Positions 1-6,240 of a stretch of 8,788 nt of DNA are shown one piece after another. A program made the position numbers and the translations under genes. The DNA is from a bacterium UBA3756 (GTDB lineage Bacteria > Bacteroidota > Bacteroidia > Bacteroidales > Bacteroidaceae). Under the pieces are notes generated by a model that saw only the letters and a list, made by a program, of their open reading frames with translations, did not search any database and was not told where the DNA came from. Each line of letters begins with the position of its first letter. The stretch's first letter is position 1. The stretch is taken from assembly GCA_002371695.1 (NCBI GenBank), contig DFGG01000172.1, positions 1 through 8,788 on the forward strand, written 5' to 3'.

Positions 1-347
1 TTGCTGAAGAAGCATTTGCAACCGGCAAGAAGTACCCAGAGTTCAAGGCTGGTGACACCATCACTGTCGCTTACAAAATTATCGAGGGGTCAAAGGAGCG
101 TATCCAGCTCTATCGTGGTGTAGTCATCAAGATTTGTGGCCACGGCGATAAGAAGCGTTTCACCGTTCGTAAGATGTCTGGCACCGTTGGTGTAGAGCGT
201 ATCTTCCCCATTGAGTCACCCAATATCGATAGTATCGAGGTGAACAAGATTGGTAAGGTTCGTCGCGCTAAGCTGTACTACCTGCGCAAGCTCACAGGTA
301 AGGCTGCCCGTATCAAGGAGAAGCGCCGTCCCGTTTCAGCAGAGTAA
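1..347 (+). CDS. rplS: 50S ribosomal protein L19 (5' end cut by window)
   Basis: L19 sits at the interface of the 30S and 50S ribosomal subunits. The reading frame begins at base 3 and runs 114 codons to a TAA at 345-347. The visible protein starts [20 protein letters not shown] and carries the family hallmarks in order: the YRGVVI strand, the block [22 protein letters not shown], then [10 protein letters not shown] and the basic end [24 protein letters not shown]. From remembered Bacteroidales L19 sequences only about six or seven residues (M-D-L-I-K-I type) are missing at the N-terminus, so the start codon lies just left of the window. The C-terminus is complete and lysine/arginine rich, as expected for an rRNA-binding protein. 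An intrinsic terminator follows within a few bases, so this appears to be the last gene of its transcript. Identification is by sequence recognition. Confidence 0.96.
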   Translation, partial: AEEAFATGKKYPEFKAGDTITVAYKIIEGSKERIQLYRGVVIKICGHGDKKRFTVRKMSGTVGVERIFPIESPNIDSIEVNKIGKVRRAKLYYLRKLTGKAARIKEKRRPVSAE

Positions 348-348
348 G

Positions 349-376
349 AAAAAAGAGGCTTCGGGCCTCTTTTTTT
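349..376 (+). terminator. Intrinsic terminator after rplS
   Basis: An A-rich/GAGGC left arm (about 351-359) pairs with GCCTC plus a T-run (about 365-373) around a five-base loop TTCGG. The hairpin is followed by an uninterrupted T-run to base 376. The A-run in front of the stem and the T-run behind it extend the pairing. This is a textbook rho-independent terminator placed one base after the rplS stop codon. Confidence 0.92.
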
Positions 377-377
377 G

Positions 378-419
378 GTTTACGGTTTACAGTTTACGGT
401 TTACAGTTTATAGTTTAGA
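378..419 (+). repeat. Six-copy heptamer tandem array (GTTTACR)
   Basis: Six consecutive 7-bp units read GTTTACG, GTTTACA, GTTTACG, GTTTACA, GTTTATA, GTTTAGA. The first four form two perfect 14-bp copies; the last two differ at positions six or seven. The array fills all the space between the rplS terminator and the ATG at 423, so it must lie in the promoter or 5' leader of the next gene. I see no TAnnTTTG promoter element inside it. Arrays of this kind are, from memory, recurrent between genes in Bacteroidales genomes; their function is not known to me. Slippage during replication could change the copy number. Confidence 0.88.
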
Positions 420-422
420 GAT

Positions 423-1607
423 ATGAAAGAGTTAGCACTCAAGTACGGATGCAATCCGAACCAGAAGCCCTCGCGCATCTTCATGACTGAGGGCGAGTTA
501 CCCATCGAAGTAATCAACGGCCGTCCGGGGTACATCAACTTCCTCGATGCCTTCAACGCCTGGCAGCTCGTCAAGGAACTGAAGGAGGCCACAGGACTAG
601 CTGCTGCAGCCTCGTTCAAACACGTATCGCCAGCTGGTGCTGCCGTAGGCCTGCCCTTGAGCGACACACTGAAGAAAATCTACTTCGTGGATGACGTAAA
701 GGGCCTCGACGAGAGTCCCATCGCCTGTGCATACGCCAGAGCCCGTGGTGCCGACCGTATGTCGAGCTACGGCGATTTCGTGGCCCTCTCAGATACTTGT
801 GACGCTACGACAGCCCTGCTGCTGAAGCGCGAAGTGAGCGACGGGGTGATAGCTCCCGACTATACTCCCGAGGCTATCGAAATACTGAAGGACAAGCGCA
901 AGGGTACCTACAACGTGATTAAGATCGACCCTGGCTACAAGCCTGAGCCCGTGGAGCGCAAGCAGGTGTTTGGCATCACATTCGAACAGGGCCGCAACGA
1001 GATCCGTCTCGATGATGATGCCCTCTTCGAGAATATGCCCACACAGAACAAGACTTTCACCCCCGAAGCCAAACGCGACCTGATCATCGCACTTATCACA
1101 CTAAAGTATACGCAATCAAACAGCGTCTGCTACGTAAAGGACGGACAGGCCATCGGCATCGGAGCTGGTCAGCAGAGCCGCATTCACTGCACCCGTCTGG
1201 CAGGCTCCAAGGCAGACATCTGGTGGTTGCGTCAGCACCCGAAAGTGATGTCGCTGCCCTTCGTGGACAATATCCGTCGTGCTGACCGCGACAACACCAT
1301 TGACGTGTACATCTCTGAAGATCACGATGACGTGTTGCGCGACGGTACCTGGCAGCAGTTCTTCAAGCAGAAGCCTGAAGTGCTGACGATGGATGAGAAG
1401 AAAGCCTGGATAGCCCAGAATACGAAGGTTGCCCTCGGCTCTGACGCCTTCTTCCCCTTCGGCGACAATATCGAGCGTGCACACAAGAGTGGCGTGGAGT
1501 TCATTGCTCAGGCTGGTGGTTCAGTACGCGATGACAATGTCATCGAGACATGCGACAAGTATGGCATCGCTATGGCATTCACAGGCGTACGCCTCTTCCA
1601 TCACTAA
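423..1607 (+). CDS. Stand-alone AICAR formyltransferase (PurH C-terminal half only)
   Basis: This enzyme is predicted to transfer the formyl group of 10-formyltetrahydrofolate to AICAR, giving FAICAR, the penultimate step of de novo IMP synthesis in the cytoplasm. The 394-residue protein aligns by eye with the transformylase domain of PurH. Visible landmarks are SFKHVSPAGAAVG with the catalytic Lys66-His67 pair, YGDFVALSD (116-124), KYTQSNSVCYVKDGQAIGIGAGQQSR (228-253), and the C-terminal SDAFFPFGDNIERA and AQAGGSVRDDNVIETCDKYGIAMAFTGVR. The N-terminal methylglyoxal-synthase-like IMP cyclohydrolase domain of bifunctional PurH (about 500-530 residues) is absent: the protein begins directly with ALKYGCNPNQKPS. 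This matches a known short family seen in Bacteroidales and some Firmicutes, so it is not a truncation. The ATG at 423 is chosen because the family motif starts within ten residues and the heptamer array sits directly upstream. No Shine-Dalgarno sequence is visible. A separate cyclohydrolase or full PurH must exist elsewhere for the pathway to finish. Confidence 0.93.
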   Translation: MKELALKYGCNPNQKPSRIFMTEGELPIEVINGRPGYINFLDAFNAWQLVKELKEATGLAAAASFKHVSPAGAAVGLPLSDTLKKIYFVDDVKGLDESPIACAYARARGADRMSSYGDFVALSDTCDATTALLLKREVSDGVIAPDYTPEAIEILKDKRKGTYNVIKIDPGYKPEPVERKQVFGITFEQGRNEIRLDDDALFENMPTQNKTFTPEAKRDLIIALITLKYTQSNSVCYVKDGQAIGIGAGQQSRIHCTRLAGSKADIWWLRQHPKVMSLPFVDNIRRADRDNTIDVYISEDHDDVLRDGTWQQFFKQKPEVLTMDEKKAWIAQNTKVALGSDAFFPFGDNIERAHKSGVEFIAQAGGSVRDDNVIETCDKYGIAMAFTGVRLFHH

Positions 1608-1611
1608 GCCT

Positions 1612-1800
1612 ATGGACGACTTTCAGACTATTCTGGAGAATGGCATCTCGTTCGGCCGTGGTGGTGACAAGCCCAAGCAAGAGGGCAAAGTAAAGACCAA
1701 GGCTAAGAAGAAGCAGTACATCACCGGGGCCCACGGTAGCGGTTCTGCCCGTCAGAAAGCGAAATACCGCGAACAGAGGGCCAACCGTCATAAGAAATAA
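1612..1800 (+). CDS. Small highly basic protein of unknown function (62 aa)
   Basis: I do not recognise this family. The protein starts MDDFQTILENGISFGRGGDK and ends in a basic tail, RANRHKK. It has 17 Lys/Arg and 6 Asp/Glu in 62 residues. A lysine-rich stretch spans residues 20-34 and a second basic stretch spans 47-62, with a Gly/Ser/His linker (AHGSGS) between. There is no signal peptide, membrane segment or cysteine. The frame is open further upstream to 1429, but that part overlaps the transformylase gene; the ATG at 1612, four bases after the preceding TAA, is the sensible start and implies co-transcription and probable translational coupling. A strong hairpin follows the stop codon. 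Nucleic-acid or ribosome binding is plausible from charge alone, but this is inference. The tight spacing, the clean stop before the terminator and the non-random composition argue that it is a real gene. Confidence 0.72.
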   Translation: MDDFQTILENGISFGRGGDKPKQEGKVKTKAKKKQYITGAHGSGSARQKAKYREQRANRHKK

Positions 1801-1803
1801 CAA

Positions 1804-1836
1804 GAGAGGCTCACCATCGGGTGAGCCTCTTCTTTA
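1804..1836. terminator. Hairpin terminator between convergent operons
   Basis: AGAGGCTCACC (1805-1815) pairs perfectly with GGTGAGCCTCT (1820-1830) around a four-base loop. On the + strand it is followed by TTCTTTATT, a usable U-rich tract. On the - strand the downstream tract (CTTGTTATTTC) is weaker. It lies between the stop of the small basic gene (1800) and the stop of the kinase gene (1834), so it probably ends both transcripts, more efficiently from the left. Confidence 0.85.
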
Positions 1837-3645
1837 TTCTATCGCAGGTATGGTGAGAATAAATCGTGAACCCTCGGTGTAGGAATCATCGAGCTCTACC
1901 TCGCCTCCTATCGAAGCGGCCAGACGACGGCAGATAGGCAGTCCTAAGCCAATACCCTCCTTGAAGTTCTCATTGCCTTTCTCGAACAGGTCGAAGATAC
2001 GGCCGTGGTCCTCCTTGGGAATACCGATACCTGTATCCGTGACAATCAACTTGATCTGGTGCTTCTCCTTGTCAACGCCACAGCGTAATTCAATATAGCC
2101 CTGCTCAGTGAATTTCTGAGCATTGTCGAGGATATGGTATAGAATACGCTTCACCGTGGCAGGGTGAGTACGGATGACGAAATCATCGGGCAATTTCGAG
2201 GCAAAGCGCATCTCTACGCCCTTCTTAGCCTTCATCACCATCGAACGGAGCACACCGCGACACAACTGATTCACCCATACATCCGTATATTCCGTCTGGG
2301 GACGCAGATTGCTCTCACTCTCACTCTTCGAGAGCTCCAGCATCTCATCGACGATAGAGGTGATCAGTTCCACATTATTAGTAATACGCTCCTGCATGTC
2401 TTTCTTCTCTGCCTCACCGATTTCACTGCCCGACTCTACGAGCAGCGACGAGAAGCCTGCCACTGCGTTCAGGGGCGTTCGTATCTCATGACTCATATTA
2501 CTGATGAAGGCCGACTTCATACGGTCTGACTCCTCTGCATGAGCCAGGGCATCCTTCAACAGTTTATTGCGCTCCCATATCTTCAGCATCAGGCGTCGAC
2601 GCCCCATAATGTAGACAAACAGAAATACCACGATGAGACCTATCAGGACGTACATTAGATTTTTAGCCTCCTTCTGACTACTTGCAGCCTCATCTTGTGC
2701 CAGTCTCAGGGTGCGCTCCGTGGCAATATGGTCGTAACTGGCTTCCTGAGCCAGACTATAGATCGAGTCAAGTTCCACATACCGCTGAATCATGGCCGAA
2801 AAGCCGTCCTTTATGTTTCCCTCAGATGCCAGAATGCGGATGCCCACCAACGCACTGTCGACATATAGATTGCCACGGGCCATCAAGTCACGTGCATCGC
2901 GATAATCTCCATCGAAGGTCAGCTTAGCAATCTCCATCACATTATTGTAGCGCTTGCTGAAATCAGGGTCGCCCGACTGTCGCAGGTTGTTGTAGTCGTC
3001 GTAACTGCGATAGAACTTGCCAGCGTCACCCGCCAGAAAATGGATATAGCCCTTCATAGCCACCGACATACTCAGATACTCCATATTGTTGTACATCTGG
3101 GCCAGTTCTATCGCCTTGTCATACCATTCGAGAGCTTTTTGGGGATTCTTCAGCGCCTGCATCTCTCCAAGGCTCATATAGGTACGCATGGTGAACTTCG
3201 GGTCGCGATCGCCTGCCTCGCCCAATGCCTGGAGGAAGAATTTCTCAGCCTTCCGCATATCGTGACTCTCATAATAGACGTCGCCCATCAAGGCTACAGG
3301 CAGATAATAATAGTTCTCTGCCTTGTTTTCGCGAACCTCTTTCTCCAACGCCTCAGCTATCTCCATAGCCAGGAGTATCTGATTGTGGCGAAGGGCATAG
3401 AAGCCCTCATTGTTCTTCAGCTTATAATACAGGTTCATATCGCCCTGCTTCTTCAGGTACTCGGCATACTCCTTGGTGTAGCTATAGAACTCATTAGGAT
3501 TGCCCGTAGTAAAGAGGTGGCGGAATTTATCGAAACGTTCTTTGTCCTCGCCCGTCAGATCAGAGACGGCCTTGTCAGCAAAAGCGATATTTACACTGGC
3601 CAAAAGTAATAGCGCGGTAAAGATAAGGTTCAGGTGCCTAATCAT
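1834..3645 (-). CDS. TPR-containing sensor histidine kinase
   Basis: This is a membrane-bound sensor kinase of 603 residues that should autophosphorylate on histidine and pass the phosphate to a response regulator. Residues 1-23 look like a Sec signal peptide (LIFTALLLLASVNIAFA, predicted cut before D24). Residues about 30-315 form a helical region with TPR-like repeats, clearest at 115-185 (for example GDVYYESHDMRKAEKFFLQAL and NPQKALEWYDKAIELAQ), expected in the periplasm. One membrane segment lies at about 330-347, followed by a basic stop-transfer stretch and a coiled coil (355-375). The HisKA domain has SHEIRTPLN with phosphoacceptor His386. The ATPase domain has the N box around Asn508 (HILDNAQKF), DTGIGIP (537-543), FDLFEKG (551-557) and GIGLGLPIC (564-572). 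No receiver or DNA-binding domain follows, and no response-regulator gene is in the window. It has its own promoter and is separated from the efflux operon by a terminator. The signal it senses cannot be read from the sequence. Confidence 0.95.
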   Translation of the reverse strand: MIRHLNLIFTALLLLASVNIAFADKAVSDLTGEDKERFDKFRHLFTTGNPNEFYSYTKEYAEYLKKQGDMNLYYKLKNNEGFYALRHNQILLAMEIAEALEKEVRENKAENYYYLPVALMGDVYYESHDMRKAEKFFLQALGEAGDRDPKFTMRTYMSLGEMQALKNPQKALEWYDKAIELAQMYNNMEYLSMSVAMKGYIHFLAGDAGKFYRSYDDYNNLRQSGDPDFSKRYNNVMEIAKLTFDGDYRDARDLMARGNLYVDSALVGIRILASEGNIKDGFSAMIQRYVELDSIYSLAQEASYDHIATERTLRLAQDEAASSQKEAKNLMYVLIGLIVVFLFVYIMGRRRLMLKIWERNKLLKDALAHAEESDRMKSAFISNMSHEIRTPLNAVAGFSSLLVESGSEIGEAEKKDMQERITNNVELITSIVDEMLELSKSESESNLRPQTEYTDVWVNQLCRGVLRSMVMKAKKGVEMRFASKLPDDFVIRTHPATVKRILYHILDNAQKFTEQGYIELRCGVDKEKHQIKLIVTDTGIGIPKEDHGRIFDLFEKGNENFKEGIGLGLPICRRLAASIGGEVELDDSYTEGSRFILTIPAIE

Positions 3646-3664
3646 ATTTCACATTTTAAACATG

Positions 3665-3696
3665 CAAAGATAGCAACTAATTTCTTTGCATGCAAA
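3665..3696 (-). promoter_or_regulatory. Bacteroides-type promoter of the kinase gene
   Basis: On the - strand, TTTG (3696-3693) is followed by a 20-bp spacer and TATCTTTG (3672-3665). This matches the Bacteroidota primary-sigma consensus of a -33 TTTG and a -7 TAnnTTTG. Transcription would start near 3658, giving a leader of only about a dozen bases before the ATG at 3645. Both TTTG cores lie inside copies of the same 10-mer, TCTTTGCATG. Confidence 0.85.
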
Positions 3697-3700
3697 GAAA
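3681..3700. repeat. Perfect 20-bp palindrome over the kinase -33 element
   Basis: The segment is its own reverse complement over 20 bases, with core CTTTGCATGCAAAG. It contains the -33 TTTG of the kinase promoter and shares its right half with the U-tract of the efflux-operon terminator. The 10-mer CATGCAAAGA inside it (3689-3698) recurs at 3661-3670, over the -7 element. It could be an operator for a dimeric regulator; no regulator is identified. Confidence 0.6.
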
Positions 3701-3738
3701 AGTGGCAGAATTAACACATATTATGTAAATTCTGCCAC
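3694..3738 (-). terminator. Intrinsic terminator of the efflux operon
   Basis: GTGGCAGAATT (3738-3728 read on the - strand) pairs perfectly with AATTCTGCCAC (3712-3702) in an 11-bp stem with a 15-base AT-rich loop. On the - strand the stem is followed at once by TTTTCTTTG. It starts about 19 bases after the stop of the TolC-family gene, the expected place for the end of that operon. The U-tract overlaps the palindrome and abuts the kinase -33 element. Confidence 0.85.
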
Positions 3739-3756
3739 ATCAACGTCTTTTTGGTC

Positions 3757-5091
3757 TCAGAAATTCAGTTCCTTGCCTCGATAGAATTCCAGTAGCGCCC
3801 GTTGGTAGAGATGTTCATAGCGAGCCTGCACATAGTCGCTCTCCGACTTCAGCCACGTATTCTTCGCCTCATTGAACTCCGTAATATTTGCCTTACCGTT
3901 CTCATATTTGGCCTGTGTCAGTTCGAAGGCCGTCTTGGAACTGGCGACTGCTTCGCTCGAGCTTCGTTCCTTGGCCTGTGCATTGAGCGTGTTGTAGTAT
4001 ACCTGCTGAATCTCCTTATAGAGTCGCTTCTTGGTATTATCGAGCTCCAACTGCTGAGTCTCTCTGTCCACCTTGGCACTGCGCACCTGATTGCGCACAA
4101 TGAAACGATTGAAGATGGGCACGCTAAGGTTCAACCCTAGAGACTGGCTGAAATTGTTCTTCAGCTGTTCACCGAAACTGCGCGACTCGTAGCCGTTCGT
4201 ATTATAATAGTTCGTGCCCATGCCAGCGCTGAAGTTCAGTTTCGGATAGTGTCCGGCCTTGGCGATATTGATACTATGCTCCGTACCTTTCAGACGCAGC
4301 TGCTGCGACAGTATCTCAGGTTTCACGCTGAGGGCCTCTGCATAGACCACGTCGGGATGGGTCAGTGCAAGACCTGCGATGCGCTGCAACTCTTCTTCCG
4401 TAGGACTGACCACAGCGAATCCCTCTGGCGATGTCAGCTCGAGCAGCTGTGTCAGCGTGAGGATTGACAGACGTTGGTTGTTGTCTGCCTGTGTCGCCGT
4501 CAGATGACTATTGGCGAGGGTGGCCTTCTGCCGCGAGAGTTCTGCCTCACTGGCCTTGCCATTCTCCACGAAGGCCTGCAGTCGGGCCACCTGCTGGGAG
4601 TCGATACTAACCTGCCGATGAGCCACAGCAGCGATTTCCTGATCGTAGAGTATCTGCATATAAGCCTTGGCCACCTCCATACGGATATCGTTCTTAGCTT
4701 TCTCAAGGTCGGCAGTTGCAGCCTCGAGATTCAGGCGGCTCAACTTGATGTTCTCTGGGATCTGGAAGCCCGAGAAGATGGGGACGGAGGTAGACAACTG
4801 AAACGAGGTATTGCTCGTGTTCGTATTGGTATAGATATTGTCTTCCGTCAATCCACGCCCGAAGGAGAAATTCTGGCCAACACTTCCACTGAGGTCTGGC
4901 AGTCGCGAGTTACGAGCAGTGGAGAGGGCATGCTCCTGTTTCTCCACAGCCTTGGCACGCTGCTTGATGGTGATATTGTTGGCCACGGCATAGTCCTCGC
5001 ACTCACGAAGGGTCCAGGCATGAGGCTGCGCAAAGATAGAAAGGGGGAAGAGGACTGCTGCAATGCAACAGTATACTTGACGATTTCTCAT
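3757..5091 (-). CDS. TolC-family outer-membrane efflux channel
   Basis: The 444-residue protein is predicted to form the trimeric outer-membrane channel and periplasmic tunnel through which the pump expels its substrate. Residues 1-21 are a signal peptide ending FAQ. The mature protein begins WTLRECEDYAVANNITIKQ, a typical opening of Bacteroidota TolC proteins. The family's two-fold internal repeat is visible: VPIF at 103-106 and again at 324-327, each preceded by an alternating beta segment and followed by a long helix (about 110-175 and 330-395). The C-terminus ends LEFYRGKELNF, with the terminal aromatic residue common in outer-membrane beta proteins. Length is normal for the family. Its ATG lies three bases after the adaptor stop codon, so the two genes are tightly coupled. 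The substrate cannot be deduced. Confidence 0.94.
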   Translation of the reverse strand: MRNRQVYCCIAAVLFPLSIFAQPHAWTLRECEDYAVANNITIKQRAKAVEKQEHALSTARNSRLPDLSGSVGQNFSFGRGLTEDNIYTNTNTSNTSFQLSTSVPIFSGFQIPENIKLSRLNLEAATADLEKAKNDIRMEVAKAYMQILYDQEIAAVAHRQVSIDSQQVARLQAFVENGKASEAELSRQKATLANSHLTATQADNNQRLSILTLTQLLELTSPEGFAVVSPTEEELQRIAGLALTHPDVVYAEALSVKPEILSQQLRLKGTEHSINIAKAGHYPKLNFSAGMGTNYYNTNGYESRSFGEQLKNNFSQSLGLNLSVPIFNRFIVRNQVRSAKVDRETQQLELDNTKKRLYKEIQQVYYNTLNAQAKERSSSEAVASSKTAFELTQAKYENGKANITEFNEAKNTWLKSESDYVQARYEHLYQRALLEFYRGKELNF

Positions 5092-5094
5092 GGG

Positions 5095-6210
5095 CTACTC
5101 CTCCTTCTCGTTATCAGCAATTATCTCTGGTCCACGCACCTTGTCCTTCGCCGTGATACCCTTCTTGATCTCGATGTTCACGCCATCGGAGAGACCTGTG
5201 GTAACGACGGTGCGCTCGTAGGTCTTCTCCTTGCCCTCGCCCTTGATGACATAGACGAAAGTAGAGTCGCCACTGAACTCGATGGCACTCTCCGGCACGC
5301 TCAGCACCTTCTCGGCCTTCTGCAGTACAATCTCGGCATTGGCAGAGTAGCCACTACGAATCTTGCCCCCCTCGGCCAGCTTTACAGCTGCCTTGATCTC
5401 AAACTGGTTGGCGCCATTGCTCTCCGTAGCCTTGGGCGATATATACTCCAATGCAGCATCGAACTTCAGATCCTGCAGGGCTCCGATGGTGATCTTCATC
5501 GGCATGCCACTGACGAGCTGACCCACTTCGGTCTCATCGATATTTCCACGGAAGATGAGATCGTTCATATTGGCCACGGTAGCAATGGTAGTACCGTCAT
5601 TGAAGGTATTGGCCAGGATGACTGAGTTACCCACCTTCACTGGAATGTCGAGGATGACACCACTGATGGTGCTGCGGATGAGGGTCGACGAGGCGGAAGC
5701 GTTAGCTTTCGACACACCGTCGCGCACCACCTGCAAGGCATCCTCAGCAGCAGCCTTCTCCTCCTTAGCCTGTTGCAGGGCCTGTTTGATTTTGTCGAAC
5801 TCATCAGCAGAGACCAGTTTCTGCTTGTAGAGGTTCTCCTCTCGGTTGTAATTCACCTGAGCCTGCTTGAGGTTAATGTCAGAAAGACGTACACGGGCCT
5901 CAGCACTCGAGAGTTGTCCCATGTCAGGGATCACCTTAACCTTGGCAATTACCTCGCCCTGCTGAACGTACTCTCCAGGGTCTTTCAGCAGTTCGGTGAT
6001 GATACCAGAGATTTGGGGCTTCACGTTCACCTCATTGCGAGGCTCTATCTTGCCCGTGATGACCGTAGTCTTGAGGATGTCCTCCTGCTTGGGAGAAAAC
6101 TCGTCGTAGACCACTTCCTTGGGTTGGCTCTTCTGCCAGAGGAACACGAATGTTCCGATGAAAATCAGCGCGATAATCGCAGCGATAATCAGTTTGCTAT
6201 ACTTCTTCAT
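5095..6210 (-). CDS. Periplasmic adaptor (HlyD/MacA-type membrane fusion protein)
   Basis: This 371-residue adaptor should link the inner-membrane permeases to the TolC channel. Residues 7-25 form the single N-terminal membrane anchor (LIIAAIIALIFIGTFVFLW); no lipobox cysteine is present. Next come the first half of the lipoyl/barrel-sandwich domain (about 50-92, VTGKIEP-like start, SGIITELLKDPGEYVQQGEVIAKV), a helical hairpin (about 98-172, rich in Ala/Gln/Glu/Lys), and the second lipoyl half (about 178-212, IRSTISGVILDIPVKVGNSV). Beta-barrel and membrane-proximal domains follow (about 215-360; LSVPESAIEF at 303-312, YVIKGEGKEKTYERTVVTTG). This order is that of MacA-like adaptors that work with ABC permeases. 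The hairpin is of moderate length. The start ATG lies 30 bases after the stop of the preceding permease in an AT-rich spacer with no Shine-Dalgarno sequence, common in Bacteroidota. Resemblance to RND adaptors is close, but the adjacent permeases point to an ABC system. Confidence 0.93.
   Translation of the reverse strand: MKKYSKLIIAAIIALIFIGTFVFLWQKSQPKEVVYDEFSPKQEDILKTTVITGKIEPRNEVNVKPQISGIITELLKDPGEYVQQGEVIAKVKVIPDMGQLSSAEARVRLSDINLKQAQVNYNREENLYKQKLVSADEFDKIKQALQQAKEEKAAAEDALQVVRDGVSKANASASSTLIRSTISGVILDIPVKVGNSVILANTFNDGTTIATVANMNDLIFRGNIDETEVGQLVSGMPMKITIGALQDLKFDAALEYISPKATESNGANQFEIKAAVKLAEGGKIRSGYSANAEIVLQKAEKVLSVPESAIEFSGDSTFVYVIKGEGKEKTYERTVVTTGLSDGVNIEIKKGITAKDKVRGPEIIADNEKEE
5098..5104 (-). 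promoter_or_regulatory. Strong Shine-Dalgarno for the TolC-family gene
   Basis: GGAGGAG on the - strand ends six bases before the ATG at 5091, preceded by AA. It is formed by the last codons of the adaptor (K-E-E, then stop). It is the only convincing Shine-Dalgarno sequence ahead of a gene here and supports the chosen start and translational coupling. Because it is also coding sequence, its role in initiation is inferred. Confidence 0.6.
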
Positions 6211-6240
6211 CTTATTACTATATTTTCATTATTTCTTTAT

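Noticed and set aside
378..419. The heptamer array as a CRISPR array or a telomere-like end.
   Set aside because: The units are directly adjacent with no spacers, only 7 bp long, and lie between two ordinary chromosomal genes.
1429..1611. A longer N-terminal extension of the small basic protein, giving 123 codons.
   Set aside because: The extension overlaps the conserved C-terminal motifs of the transformylase in another frame, and its Ser/Thr-rich composition differs sharply from the part after 1612. The ATG at 1612 is a better start.
3040..3609. A 189-codon open frame on the + strand opposite the TPR part of the kinase, with hydrophobic stretches that look membrane-like.
   Set aside because: The hydrophobic look follows from reading the complement of a helical, charged TPR region. 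The kinase frame is fully supported and continuous.
3681..3700. A divergent rightward promoter using the other half of the palindrome.
   Set aside because: The + strand TTTG at 3685-3688 has no TAnnTTTG at the right distance, and no rightward gene exists there.
4474..5625. A 383-codon open frame on the + strand opposite the channel and adaptor genes.
   Set aside because: It is antisense to conserved coding sequence, spans the junction of two real genes and shows no domain, signal peptide or start signal.
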